From: Chimonanthus salicifolius
Lineage: Eukaryota; Streptophyta; Magnoliopsida; Laurales; Calycanthaceae
DNA: 64,000 bases
Assembly: GCA_013350335.1 (NCBI GenBank)
Contig: CM023534.1
Coordinates: 7,159,542-7,223,541 of the forward strand
Direction: 5' to 3'
Positions 24,101-35,026 of this stretch are shown piece after piece; position 1 is the stretch's first letter; each line of letters begins with the position of its first letter. Both the position numbers and the translations under genes were made by a program. The notes below the pieces were generated by a model, which was not told where the DNA came from, ran no database searches, and was given only the letters and a program-made list of their open reading frames with translations.

Positions 24101-24927
24101 ACAAAATTGTCAATAGGATTGAGTGAAAAATATTAGTTTAAAAAAAAACACATGCGCACACACACACGAGGGACTTCAGTAATGATTTGAAAGCAAGCAC
24201 TTGATGGTAACTAACCAGTTACTTTCAGTACAAGGCAAAGCTGAGACCAGTAAGCCCTCACAAAAGCAAATATGAGACCTATGCACTGGAAAGAAATGCC
24301 TAATGGCTACAACGAACCTCTGTATGTGTGTGTGTGCGTGGTGAAACAGACTCAAAACTCGCAGCTTCATGGTTCAACATCATCATTATCTAAGCCATTC
24401 ATCCCATCAATTTGGGATTGGCTTTTATATTTAGATTTGGCAAATTATTTCTATGGGCCAACTGCCTATCAGACACCCATCGGACTTGAACCCACAACCT
24501 CTAGGCTGCAACCAAGAGCCTTTACAGACTCAAAACACATAACTTCATGGTTGCAACAATGATATATCTCGAGCATCTAACATATATATAACATCTCACA
24601 ATCAATCATGCTTCACTTTCAAACAAATTACTATTGTCTTTCAAAAAAGAAAATCCTTAAAAGTTTAAAATATTATGGAATAAACTTGTATTAATATGCA
24701 AAAAAAATCATCAAAAAAAAAAAATATATACTTAGGGGGAAAAGAATTTGTCATACCTTTGGAGCAACAACCGTGGCAGCTTTAACAACTAGTCCACGGA
24801 AGGACCTCTGATCAAGCCCCACACTGCAGAGACCAACTGAAGGAACATTAATCATTGAGGGACGAAGCCCTTCAAATTGTCGCAGGCTCCTGCTGGCTCC
24901 AGAACTAGAGAATTGTAGTGTTGTCAT
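18105..24927 (-). CDS. CPN20: Chloroplast 20-kDa co-chaperonin (Cpn20/Cpn21), five coding exons
   Basis: Plastid co-chaperonin that caps Cpn60 during ATP-driven folding of stromal proteins. Coding exons on the minus strand are 24757..24927, 22975..23154, 21462..21617, 18651..18728 and 18105..18278 (57+60+52+26+57 aa, total 252). All junctions are phase 0 with AG/GT ends. Residues 1 to about 51 form a Ser/Arg-rich transit peptide. Two cpn10 domains follow in tandem: the first starts [14 protein letters not shown] with mobile loop [11 protein letters not shown], the second starts [12 protein letters not shown] with loop [13 protein letters not shown]. Each carries a VVYSKYAG or VLYSKYAG strand. 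The double-cpn10 layout and length match the plant Cpn20 family. The reading frame is intact. Intron 3 carries a LINE and intron 1 a SINE. A probable 5'UTR intron is listed separately. Confidence 0.96.
19080..20081 (+). mobile_element. 5'-truncated LINE (non-LTR retrotransposon) in Cpn20 intron 3
   Basis: The plus strand encodes a decayed RNase H-like domain ([10 protein letters not shown]...[10 protein letters not shown], then [11 protein letters not shown] and [12 protein letters not shown]), typical of the plant LINE ORF2 C-terminus. Frameshifts and stops interrupt it. It ends in a poly(A) run. A perfect 13-bp target-site duplication, ATTATGCATCTTT, lies at 19067-19079 and 20082-20094. The insertion is antisense to the host gene. 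An imperfect direct repeat (GGGAGTCTCATGGGTTTGCC at about 19080 and 19135) sits at its 5' end. Confidence 0.9.
20365..21335. mobile_element. Possible AT-rich MITE-like element with TCAGCCRTATCG ends
   Basis: ATATCAGCCATATCGCCGAT near 20400 and TTTATCAGCCGTATCGTCTG near 21290 bracket AT-rich DNA. Inside are two degenerate tandem units of about 190 bp sharing AACTATATCAA and CACATTAAGAAGTCTCC or CACTAAGACATCTCC. No TSD was identified, so the boundaries are tentative. Confidence 0.35.
21618..22974 (-). other. Cpn20 intron 2, nothing recognised inside
   Basis: Intron of about 1.36 kb between exons 2 and 3. It has no identifiable transposon or RNA gene. Confidence 0.8.
24372..24522 (-). mobile_element. 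tRNA-derived SINE, copy 3, in Cpn20 intron 1
   Basis: On the minus strand TAAAGGCTCTTGGTTGCAGC and GTTGTGGGTTCAAGTCC form tRNA-like A and B boxes. The shared body (TTTGCCAAATCTAAATAT, CCAAATTGATGGGATGAA) and a TTAGATAATGATGATG tail follow. It is the best-preserved of the three family copies. ACTCAAAAC and CTTCATGGTT occur on both sides, suggesting an imperfect long target-site duplication. Confidence 0.7.
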
Positions 24928-26119
24928 GGTCTCACAAGAAACGGCTAAAAAACATTTTGGGGTAAAAAAAAAAAGAGGTCAGAAACAAAACAAAACAAAT
25001 GTAATTTGTTAGATGGGAGGACACTGTATGCATGTGTTAGTACAACACTCTCAAACACGATTATATGAAGTGCTCAATAGATTATTGAATTAGTTAGCGA
25101 GTTTAGAGGGTGTAAACTGGAAAAAATATTTCAAAATTGGATTTGGTTAGCTGGAAGGATTTGGTATAACCTTAAGATCCTTCAAACTCACCAAATTTAA
25201 TCATAAAATCTTTTTTTTTTTTGTTCTTAGTCATTTTTGCACTTTCTAGATAATATGATAAAGTTGAACCAAATCCTTCCAACTAAACTGAATTCAATCT
25301 TAAAATTGGTTTTCCTATTTATTTTGTTTTTTCGTGAATCTATTTATTAATACTAATATAAAAAAGATGAATCAAATTTATCAAATCGTAATTTTCTTTT
25401 CAATTTTTGTCAAAATTTTCCTTTGCTTCCCCTTCCCCATAGAAGCAAAACACAATCATTAAATGAATGAATGGTCTAAGATTTATTTGACGGTTATCTA
25501 TCTATCCATTATTATTCTTTAAAATAAAAGAGACCAACAATATATATAACTGTGCTTAGCACAGTTCCTCGACTAGTGGATTGTGTCTAGAAAAAAAAAA
25601 GTTAGAAAACTTGTTTCCTCACAGGGGAATCGACATAGATGAAAAAGACAGAAATTTCAAAAGAACAAACGATATTTCAAGTTATGTGAGAGAAAAGCTC
25701 GACAAATAAGATAGTATATGACAAAATGAAACACGCTTCAAATGTTAAAAAAATATCCATAAATACGTTTTTCTGAGATTTCAATATTTATAAAAAAAAA
25801 AAATCCAAGAATTTAAAAGATTAAAAGGGAAACAGAAAAACCTCAGATTCAAAATCAGGTAAACAAAGCTCAAAAAAAAAAAAAAAATGAATTACGCTAA
25901 TAAAAATATCAGAATCAAATAATAAACCTACAAAGTTTTGGGATAATCGGCGGGAAACTGAATATCAGCTTGGAAAAAAAAAAACGAAAATATCGAAAAT
26001 ATGGATTCTGAATAATGAGATGATGCAAAAGGGGAAAATAAAAACGAAAATCGACAGTATTGAGTGTAAAATCGAAAAGAATTGATAGAACCAATAGAGA
26101 CATCGAAAGAAACAAACCT

Positions 26120-26215
26120 GATTAAAGGTCTCGATTTGTAAATGCGTCTTCCTTTCTGCTCATCAGCTGCTTGGCAGTGAGTGAGAAAGAGAAGAAAAAC
26201 CCTAAAATGACGAGG
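26120..26215 (-). other. Probable noncoding 5'UTR exon of Cpn20
   Basis: From a TSS inferred about 30 nt past the TATA box, the minus strand runs through a CT-rich leader to AATCAG|GTTTGT, a good donor at about 26120. The best acceptor is TTTTTTAG|CCG, about 18 nt before the start codon at 24927. This would make an about 1.2-kb leader intron. It is inferred from sequence only. Confidence 0.55.
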
Positions 26216-26240
26216 CTTTGCATTTGGAAGGGTTTTTTTT

Positions 26241-26245
26241 TTATA
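26241..26245 (-). promoter_or_regulatory. TATA box, Cpn20 promoter
   Basis: GGTATAAAAAA on the minus strand, upstream of a CT-rich leader that starts the proposed 5'UTR exon. It is the only TATA-like site placed to serve that exon. Confidence 0.5.
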
Positions 26246-26259
26246 CCGACGACGATGAG

Positions 26260-29200
26260 ACGACGTTTCTAGAATCTCGTATCGTGATCGGGGAAATGAA
26301 ACGGAATCAGGAAATGTTTACGAGTCGGGTTTGGATCGAGTTCCACTGGATTTTTCTCCTGATGAAGTTAAACGAGAGTAGATAAGTAATTATTTATTGT
26401 TACATTTGTTTAATTTAATCTTGTATTAATCTTAAATATAATGTCGGTAGCTTCTCATGGCGATAACAAATGATCACTTGTGCACCAAAATTCGACCTAC
26501 AAATTGAGAGGTAAAATTTGGCTTAGTGTTGGATTGTGAAAATCTAACATTTTTTTGTGTTAACTTCTGTATTTTATTATAAATAAATAAAGTGTTGTTT
26601 TGGTGAGTCAAGAATATTTTTTACTTTTTTCTTATAAAACTTTAATATTCAGCCCTCTAAAAATTGATTCCTTAGAAGAAGTAAAAAGAGTAATTTAGGG
26701 CCAAATCTATCGAGTGGATCAAAACATTAAACTTGGTCCTTCCCATTTTCAACTGATTTTAAGTGTTAGTTTTGTCTGGCTTTCTATAGGGATTTAAGTA
26801 TAATAGGCACAGAATCGTTCTGACTTCTGGTTAGATATGGATTGTCCAAATGGGCCTGTTGGTCCAGTATTGAATTATGTAAGTTTGGGCCGAGTTAATA
26901 GTAGACCTTTTTCACCATATTTTCTTCGCCAAGGCTTTTGCCCATAGAAAACTCTACTTGTAACCTTTTTTTTGGCCATAAGTGCTACTTCTCTCTTCTG
27001 TTGTATGGAGTTTTGTCGTCATCGAGTTTGGTTTCTTCTGAGTATTCCTCTTTATGGCAGTTTTTTTTTATTTGTTACCCTTTGGAGTCTATACTGAGAA
27101 CGTAATAAAAAGATCGTTCAAAAGTACAGAATCTACTGGTGTGGTTGCTACGTTCAGCCTCAGTATATGTGCATCATAGGTCACCTCTCTTTCGGAGTTC
27201 CATAATATATCAATGCCTAACATTTTACGTTCTTGAAAAGAATGTGATGTTTATCCTGATCTACCCTAGTTCCCTTTTGTTGTAGTGGTGGGAGTTTTTC
27301 TCTCAGCTTTGATTTTTTTTTTTTTTCATTTGGCTTGTATTCTTTTTTATATTTATACTTATGATGCTTCTATCTATCAATATATGAATAGTTTTTTTAA
27401 AAAAAATATGAGACCTACAAAATGATCGCATGCATTAATAAATAAAAAATTATTTTATTTTCACTTATTGTTGAAATCAAAGAAACCTAAGAAATATCAC
27501 TCTTCCCTGAGCTCTTAAAGCTCATCAATATTTATATATGGCCTCAATACAACACATTAATGGCCTAATAATAAAGTGGGTGCATCTTTAAAAAATCAAT
27601 CTGAATCTACAAAAAGACAAAAATAAGAGAAAGAATAGTTAGTTTGACAAACAAAAGAACTTTCAATTAAAAGTAGGGATTTTCATATTGCCACAAGTTG
27701 TTTTTATTTGTTCGGATAGTTGACAATTTAACATTAGAGATGTAATCTGAAGGCTTTTTTTTTAAATATATATATAATTTGAAATCAAGCCTTTGTGACA
27801 AACAATTTGAAATCAAGCATAAAGTATAAGGGTTTTTTTTTTTTATATTTAGGAAATTGGAGGTGATGCTAATTCCACAAAAGCACAAAATCACTCGTAA
27901 GTTTCAAATATCAACTGAGTCTAGAAGTAATCAAACTCAAGACCTCTAACAACACTATGCGTTTAGTACATTAAATGTATCAAAAAGTTAGTCTAATAAA
28001 GTAAAAAAAAAAAAATGAACATACTAATGAAGATTTTGAAAGCTAAAAGCATATTTAATGTGAAAATAATTGGAAAAATAAAAAAAATTAAAAAAGAAGA
28101 AATACATTATTAAAGACATGAATTAATTATGACAAGAGAAATGATATAACTTAGAAAACTGACTTCATTGAGACAATAATTTCAGCATAAATAATATTTT
28201 ATTATTTAACTTATATTCATGAAGATAGAAGAAAAATCTTTTTTACCATGAATGGTTCTTCGACCTATCACCCAATCTTAAATTCTGAATAAAATAGTAA
28301 ATTTATATAAACTCATTTTAAATTTAATAAAAACAATTCATTTGCATTATCTCTTATTTTTTTAATGATTAAGACATCCATACCTTTTACAACACTCGAT
28401 TAGTCTTTAATCAAATAGAACTTCCAATTAAACTCCTACGTTCTAAAGTGATTTTATGGCATCCACTCGAACCTCTTTAGTCACCATCTATTAACATTTA
28501 AAGCTCTTTCATCTTATTTTTTCTTAATCAGAGAATGTCTAAATCATGGTCATCACAAATCCATGTTAAATTTTTTTAAATCACCACGTTTTAAACACCA
28601 GTCTCCCAATACTTTAAACCACATGGAAAGGATGAGCTATGACGCGTTGTGGTAGCAAACCTGAACTTAAATACCTGAGGACCTGCTCTAGTTTAAAGCA
28701 ACTAACAACTTATCTGACGTGGTAATTTAAGTTAAATTAAACAATATTTTATAAATAATTTGAGATTAATTAAATTAAACAATATTTCACTAAATATATA
28801 AATCTACTAGCATTTAAACAATAGAATATAGTTAATTTTTTTTTTACAACTGTTAATTTCATGTGTTTAAATCTAAATAAAATTCTCTTTCATAATCATC
28901 AAGTTCATAATCTATATTTTAATTTAATAAAATTTATATATGAAAAAATAATTATATTGAAAGAATCAAATTGATTTACGAAAGCCCGTGACGTAGCATA
29001 TTAGATTGGCGTTATCCGTTGTCAATTATATCTTTGACCACCTGACTGATTTTAGAATGTACGGAGACCATTAATTGACATTCATAAATCCGGAATATCC
29101 TTTTACACACTCAACTATTCAGCTCAATTACTTTATTTTTTTCTATTTTTCTGAGATTACGAGTTTTCAATTTTTTTTTAATAATATAGTGATTATTTAT

Positions 29201-30270
29201 TCATCATAATAATAAATTAGAAATGGTTAACATAATAAATATAAAAATAAGATTTATTTAAAATATCTTTTGCATATAAATAATTAAAATTAATAGTTGA
29301 TAGAAAATTCTATTTCATTTTAAACTTTATGATTGTACCATCAACAACTATATATTTTAAACTTAATTGTTTGATTATAGTGATGTCACAGAGATTTGAG
29401 GGTTTTTAAGATCAACCTTTGACTCTGTCTGAAAAGTCAACAGAGAGGAGCTTCTAGAAATTGTGAGCGTGTTATTCGTACGTGTACTGATGACTTTCAG
29501 CCTCTCTACTAACGTATGGCCTTTTATGTGTAATTGGGTCCACATGAATATTTCATTTAAAAGTATTTGTATCACATCTAAAGATTATGCATAACTTATG
29601 TCTTTACTCTTCAAGAAGTCTTTCACTTGACACTCTTTTGCATTTTATTTTTTAAGTTTTGAGTTTTATTTTAAATTGAATTGTAAGTTACAAGTTTAAT
29701 ATCTAATACATCTTTTTAAAATCAAACAGGTGTTCACTTGCACCAGTGCGTACCTAAATATAAAACTCATCAACTAGAAGAATGATGAATTTACTTTAAG
29801 TGATTAATTTGATAGTCAATTCTCACTCTTATCTGTGGAAGATTTGGAAATCAAACCCTCCTCAATCTAAAAAAAGGGTCACTCACTCACTCCCCTTAGT
29901 TTTGTACTCAGCTTGCATGGATTAGAAGGTTTACACATACTCAAAAAATTAGTCAGGTGAGACGTCTAGATACCTTGGTATTAAAAAAAAGAGTGATGAA
30001 TCTTTTGAAATAGTTTTATCTTCAATATATTGTTTACCAAACATCGTTTTGACTAGATTGATCAAGATTAATCATTTTAATTTTTTTAATCTCTAAGTTT
30101 TATGGCATTTAAAAATATATTTTAATTTATTTAATTAAGACCAATTTTAATAAATAATATATTGTAATAAATGTCATTTTAATGAACTGATTAATTTGAT
30201 CGCATCCTGCCAGACGTGAGCAAAATTTTGTAGTAATTCCCTATTGTCGAGGGTTAAAGACAAAAATTTG
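26260..30270. other. Intergenic AT-rich region between Cpn20 and the ERF gene
   Basis: No gene was seen. At about 27.25-27.41 kb, TTTGGCTTGTATTC followed by TATCAATATATGAATAG and a T/A run resembles a LINE 3' end, but no coding part or TSD was found. The remainder is low-complexity A/T. Confidence 0.45.
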
Positions 30271-30346
30271 GTCACATCTATAATTTAAAATATCGACCGA
30301 TATATATTATATCGACCAATAAATATATATATATATATATATATGT

Positions 30347-30386
<40 letters not shown>

Positions 30387-30517
30387 GTGTATATGTATAT
30401 GTATATGTGTATGTGTATATGTATATGTGTATGTGTATATGTATATGTGTATATGTGTATGTATATGTGTATATGTATATGTCTATGTATATGTGTATAT
30501 GTATATATATATGTGTG

Positions 30518-30552
<35 letters not shown>

Positions 30553-30730
30553 GTAGATTTATATGTATATATATATATGTAGATGTATATGTATATATGT
30601 ATATGATTTTTTAGACTCAATACATACAGTCAGTACATTAATAATATCGGTTATTTAAAAAAAAAATATTTGTAGTTCGCACCACCTATACATCGGTCGA
30701 TACGATACAATAAAACAAGATTCGGACATA
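30271..30730 (+). repeat. (TATGTA)n microsatellite inside a hAT-like remnant
   Basis: About 285 bp of interrupted TATGTA/TATGTG units (about 30323-30608) lie between ATATCGACCGATATATATTA on the left and ACATCGGTCGATACGATACA on the right. Those flanks belong to the window-wide ATCGGCCGATA family. ORFs of 79-85 codons here are repeat translations, not genes. Confidence 0.85.
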
Positions 30731-30948
30731 ATCATAAACTAAAGTACTCATTCCTTTTAAAAAAGATTTTTCAATCTAGTAGTAAAAGATATTTAAAATA
30801 ATTAAATAACTTGAAAAGATTTACTTGAATTATTTATTTTTATTTTCATCCTTGAAAATGACTAGCAGCTCCGGGCCGGCGAGGAAACGCAATAGAAAGT
30901 TCGAACACAAAGAAGGGCGAGTATTTGGAAGAACGCGCTTAGATTTAC

Positions 30949-31046
30949 CACGTGCAAAAGATGATGCATCAGAATCACACGTTTTATTCCAAAATAAGCA
31001 CGTTCTTAGTAAACGTCACGTCATCAAAAATACCTCCCAACACGTG
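30949..31046 (+). promoter_or_regulatory. Cluster of six ACGT-core elements in the ERF promoter
   Basis: ACGT cores occur within 30949-30954 (CACGTG), at 30979, 31000, 31013 and 31018, and within 31041-31046 (CACGTG), all within 100 bp. CACGTG G-boxes are known sites for bZIP and bHLH factors in ABA, light and jasmonate responses; a functional role here is inferred. The cluster ends 60 bp upstream of the TATA box. Confidence 0.7.
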
Positions 31047-31105
31047 GCACTGTGTCCCCTCTACTGGTCGCCTTTGAAAACGCGGTTACTCCTTACAACT
31101 GAGAG

Positions 31106-31112
31106 TATATAA
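31106..31112 (+). promoter_or_regulatory. TATA box of the ERF gene
   Basis: GTATATAAGA lies 124 bp before the start codon. The TSS is predicted near 31137, giving a leader of about 90 nt that includes an A-run. Confidence 0.8.
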
Positions 31113-31229
31113 GATACTCACTGCCGCCGCATTTACTCACAACGTAAACCAGATAACAGAGCAGAGCAACAATATTCAAAAAAAAAAGAAAAATCCGCCT
31201 TGCACAAATCAAATTCAATCAATCTGAAG

Positions 31230-31853
31230 ATGGTGAAACCAACGGCTGAGAGAGCTGCCCAAGATACTGAACTGAGGTATAAGGGAGTGAGGAAGAGGAA
31301 ATGGGGCAAATGGGTGTCGGAAATCCGGCTCCCAAACAGCCGGGAGAGGATCTGGCTGGGGTCCTACGATACTCCAGAGAAGGCAGCAAGGGCGTTCGAT
31401 GCCGCCGCCTTCTGCCTGCGTGGCTGCAAAGCGAAATTCAACTTCCCCGACAACCCGCCGGACGTCGCCGGCGGCCAGTCACTCACTCCGACGGAGATCC
31501 AGGTCGCTGCAGCGAGGTTTGCAAATGGGGCACCGTCATTGGGCAAGGACCACGTGTCATCGCCATCGTCGGGATTCACGGCACCAGGATCACCGTCTCT
31601 GTCTTCGCCGCCGTCGGAATTGTCATCCCCTTGGTCGGGTTCTGACACGGGGTTTGCGGGGGACAGTCAATTGACTATGGATTGGTCATTTTTGGGGTCT
31701 TTGGGACCAACGGACTTCATCGAGAATGCGCCGGATTTTAACATTTTTGATGAGTTTTCCGGCAATGTTGTAGTGCCACCGCCAGAGGAAGACTTTGGGG
31801 TGGAGAACAGCGATGGTGGTTTTTCTCAGAGTTCGTTTCTTTGGAACTTTTGA
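31230..31853 (+). CDS. AP2/ERF transcription factor, DREB-type group II (ERF017/018-like)
   Basis: DNA-binding transcription factor of 207 aa, intronless. The single AP2 domain covers about residues 17-74: [20 protein letters not shown], then [20 protein letters not shown] and FNFP. Val14 and Leu19 of the AP2 domain place it on the DREB side rather than the A14/D19 ERF side. The domain closely resembles the Arabidopsis ERF017/ERF018(ORA47)/ERF019 group as I remember it. The C-terminal half is Ser/Pro-rich, then acidic ([29 protein letters not shown]), ending SSFLWNF, and likely activates transcription. The start is the ATG at 31230, because the frame upstream opens only with TTG. GC content is clearly higher than in the surroundings. 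Stress or wound inducibility is inferred from the family and the ACGT cluster. Confidence 0.93.
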   Translation: MVKPTAERAAQDTELRYKGVRKRKWGKWVSEIRLPNSRERIWLGSYDTPEKAARAFDAAAFCLRGCKAKFNFPDNPPDVAGGQSLTPTEIQVAAARFANGAPSLGKDHVSSPSSGFTAPGSPSLSSPPSELSSPWSGSDTGFAGDSQLTMDWSFLGSLGPTDFIENAPDFNIFDEFSGNVVVPPPEEDFGVENSDGGFSQSSFLWNF

Positions 31854-32330
31854 GGAGCTAAAATTTTGAAACTCTGGCGAGTTTTAGTTGCCGGATTCTG
31901 ACACGTCGTCGGGAAAGTAGACCAAAAGGAGAGTTGTGTTTTAGATATTGTACGAGTCACCACTTGTAAATTTGTACAATTTTTTAGGAGAAATGGATAA
32001 TTTTCCATACTCCTCTTTCTTTTCAATTAAGCTTATTTTGAATAGAATTTCTGTATCACTTCTTATTACTAATGTGACTTATTATTTGCCAATACAAATG
32101 AATGAGTAAATAAAAGTATGACTGGAGTGGCTTGGCTCATATCACCATTGGCTCAACCAAAATATTAAATTGACACAAATATTGAAATAAAAATAAAAAT
32201 ATAATTATTTTAAATAATTTTATTAATAAAATTTTCTCTTTCTGTCTCTCATTCCCTCTCATACACACACCTTCATGGAACATTACTGCATAGGATTAAA
32301 ATTAGTTGCATGGATTTTCTCATGGATTTG
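31854..32330. other. 3' flank of the ERF gene
   Basis: Likely 3'UTR to about 32.05 kb, then AT-rich sequence. No gene was seen. Confidence 0.5.
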
Positions 32331-32342
32331 TATTGCACGCAG

Positions 32343-32430
32343 GAGAAACAGAGCCCTTGGCCAGAGCTGTTTGGATGAAGTCAGATATCAAGTTTTTACA
32401 TTATTTATACAGTAAATATGATGTAGAAAG
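32343..32430 (+). pseudogene. Possible stray copy of exon 5 of the CWC22-like gene
   Basis: ACGCAG|GAGAAACAGAG...AGAGCTG...TGGATGAAG...CATTATTTA resembles the start of exon 5 at 46571 (GCATGCAG|GAAAAACCAAG...GGAGCTGG...TGGTTGAAG...CATTATTTA), including the upstream acceptor context (CATGGATT.. then GCAYGCAGG). The frame contains stops. It lies 2.6 kb upstream of exon 1. This suggests a partial duplicate of the locus, though the match is short and imperfect. Confidence 0.45.
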
Positions 32431-32589
32431 TTTTAGACCAGAGGAATGCTAAATGGATTTTCTCAGTGTTAGAAAAGAATAATCTGTATTTATTAAAGAG
32501 TATTACACAATTATATATAGCATCTAGCCGACCCTAAGGCTATTACATTTCTAATCTAACCTTAACTCAAATAAATTTCTTAATAGAGA

Positions 32590-33330
32590 TTAACTCAAAC
32601 TAGAATCTGTTAGCGTTACGCGTGGAAACAAGAAAAAATCAAACGAAAATAAACACACAGCACAACACAATATTTTAACGTGGTTCGACTCACGTGACAT
32701 ACATCCATGGAGCGATAGAATATTCACTATAAAAGAGAAAGAAATACATGTACAACTCTCTGTCAGTGTTACAGATCTTATCTTTCTATACATTCGGTGA
32801 TGCAATCTTTGATACTTACAGAATAAAATAAAAATGAAAAGAGAGAAGGAAAAGGAGAATTCTTAAGGAGAGGAATTCTTAGGTGAATAGACCTTCTTCC
32901 ATCAGTGGCTTTTCTTATCTCGGTGGCTATCCTTATCTTGAGGGTCGGTGATCTCAATCTCTGGAAATTAGGAATGGTATCGTCAATATGATCCACTTCT
33001 CATGAACAAATACTGATTTTACAGAATCAATCTGTCTAAAAAAAGAAGATAAAGAAAAAAGAAAAACAGCTCAAATCTGTTGGGCCTGACGCCCAGACTC
33101 TGGCCCGTCTGGCCAATTTCCTAACTTTGGTTTATTATTCTAATCAAATCACTGCTGAATGTTGGCCAAACCATGTTAGAATCTCAGCCCTTGATCCATC
33201 ATTCTTACCTTTGACAACAAAGAAGAAAATGAGACCCAGTTCTGTTTCAGATCAGGCCTGCACGTCAGTGGTGCTTCTTCTTCTGCAAAAATCTTACTTC
33301 CAACTTGGATTACATACTGGGTTTTAGGGA
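32590..33330. mobile_element. Probable LTR-retrotransposon fragment
   Basis: TTTAACGTGGTTCGACTCAC followed by CATCCATGGAGCGATAG resembles a common plant Copia LTR terminus and its counterpart near 11.8 kb. Boundaries and partner LTR were not identified. The rest of the stretch has no recognised content. Confidence 0.35.
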
Positions 33331-33633
33331 CTGAAGTCACCCTGATTTACTGCAGTAACTCGTCCAAGTACGTGTGGATTTCTTGCTCTGAAAAGTTGCT
33401 ATGCAGTCCTCACATCTTGCATGCGGATTTGTAGTGGGTTTTTTCCCTCCATTAATAGGATTTCTTGCTGTTTAAAAACAGCACATGGTCGGTCTTCCTT
33501 TCTAAAAATTTCAGCACTACATAGGTTGGTGGATTCTTTCCATATTGGGTTTCCAAATTCGATCACAAGCAGGCGCATTTGAGTTAATTTCCATTTTGTA
33601 TGGATTATTTCTCCATTTTGGCGTCCAAGTGTG

Positions 33634-34006
33634 TAGGGCTGAAATTGGGCCGGCTTGGGTCGGGTTTTTTTAAAACTCAACCCAACCTGAGTTATTAAAC
33701 TATGGAACACGACTCAACCTGACCCGAACGTGTCAACCCGATCCGACCCGAATTATAATCTGACTCAACCTGCATTTTGAATCCATTTTATAGCCTAAAT
33801 TTAATTGGAACCGGTCGGGTTTCATCTTGTCAAGTTAACTTGAAAATCTCTCAATCCGATCCAACCCAACCCAACCTGAAATTAATATGGGTTTCTAGTT
33901 TCTCAACCCGACCCGACTCGCTGACCTGGCTTTCATGACCCGCCCCGATTGATTTCTTCGGTTGGATCATGCGGGTCGGGCCAAAACCCGACACGAGTTG
34001 CAGCCC

Positions 34007-34009
<3 letters not shown>
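33634..34009. mobile_element. Non-autonomous hAT-like element with TAGGGCTG inverted ends
   Basis: Left end TAGGGCTGAAATTGGGCCGG and right end GAGTTGCAGCCCTTA form an imperfect inverted repeat. The interior is rich in GGGTCGGGTT/AACCCGACCC, typical of a common plant hAT MITE type. The right end abuts a (TA)n tract, which may have erased the target-site duplication. Confidence 0.6.

Positions 34010-34061
<52 letters not shown>
34009..34061. repeat. (TA)n microsatellite
   Basis: About 25 TA units directly after the hAT-like element. Confidence 0.9.
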
Positions 34062-35026
34062 GCCTGATATATATAATTCTTTTATACAAGCTATATAATT
34101 TTTGCACTTGTTTTTACTTCAATAAATTAATCATCGCCTCTACTAAAAAATACATTGGAGTTGTACCTCTACCCGCAGTCATTGGTTCATTGATTTGTTA
34201 TTTTTATAGTGAAACTTTTTAATATGATATAAATGAATTATAAATTTTTGTAACTTGATTTTGATTCACAAAGAACATGGTATTCTATAAGATTTAGAGA
34301 ATATTGTCAAACTACAGTGGAGATCATTATTTGTCAATTACAAGCCAATTAAAAGAATGCCCTCTATCTGTACGATATAAGCTAATAAAATAGATAACTT
34401 CACTGAGAAATACAATTACATGTATTCATTGAAGAAGTCCAATATAAGAGAAAAATAAATTAGCTTATTGTAAATTAAAAAAAAAAAAATTGGACGATGA
34501 CTAATTTACATCACTTTTCTTATCCATATTCATTATTTTATAAAATAAGATTGTTTTGTTTAATTGGAAAAGAAATGCAAAAAAATACTAAAATTATATT
34601 ATTTTTATATGTAATACTAATGTGGTAAGCCATTTAATTAATATCTTAATTAACTTTAGAAAAATATAATTTGGCATCTTAATAAAATAATATAAAAAAT
34701 ATAATTTTAAAATAAGATTAATACCTCTTATTTCAATTTTTACTCGTTTGTGAGAGTGGACTGTATAATCCTTTTTTAAATTATAATTAAGATAAATATC
34801 CTTAAATTAAGTTTGAGCCGGTTGTGTTTATTCGTTCGATCTGTCAAAAGACTGTTCGTACGGGAAAGGGGTTTGATGCCAAATTGCTATCTCAAGTCTC
34901 AACGTCAAGTCGGTTTAAATCGGATAATTTCTCATATGAAATCTATCCCTAATTCAAAACTTGCGGGTAGTTGTTGAGAGAGTAGTTTGGATTTTGAGAT
35001 TTTGTGAGTTTCTGGTTACAGTGGAG
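34062..35026. other. Upstream region of the CWC22-like gene
   Basis: AT-rich DNA with no clear TATA box at a useful distance. The leader probably starts within the last 200 bp. No other gene was seen. Confidence 0.45.

Noticed and set aside
30343..30614. ORFs of 79 and 85 codons rich in Tyr, Met, Cys and Ile
   Set aside because: They are translations of the TATGTA microsatellite in two frames.
31200..31229. Ten-residue N-terminal extension of the ERF protein
   Set aside because: The frame opens with TTG at 31200. The first ATG is at 31230, matching family N-termini that start MVK.
31301..31674. Other-frame and antisense ORFs over the ERF gene (up to 114 codons)
   Set aside because: They are products of the GC-rich coding bias, while the AP2 frame is unambiguous.
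34961..35026. Longer start for the CWC22-like protein
   Set aside because: The frame begins with TTG. The first in-frame ATG is 35027, and the extra residues have no CWC22 counterpart.
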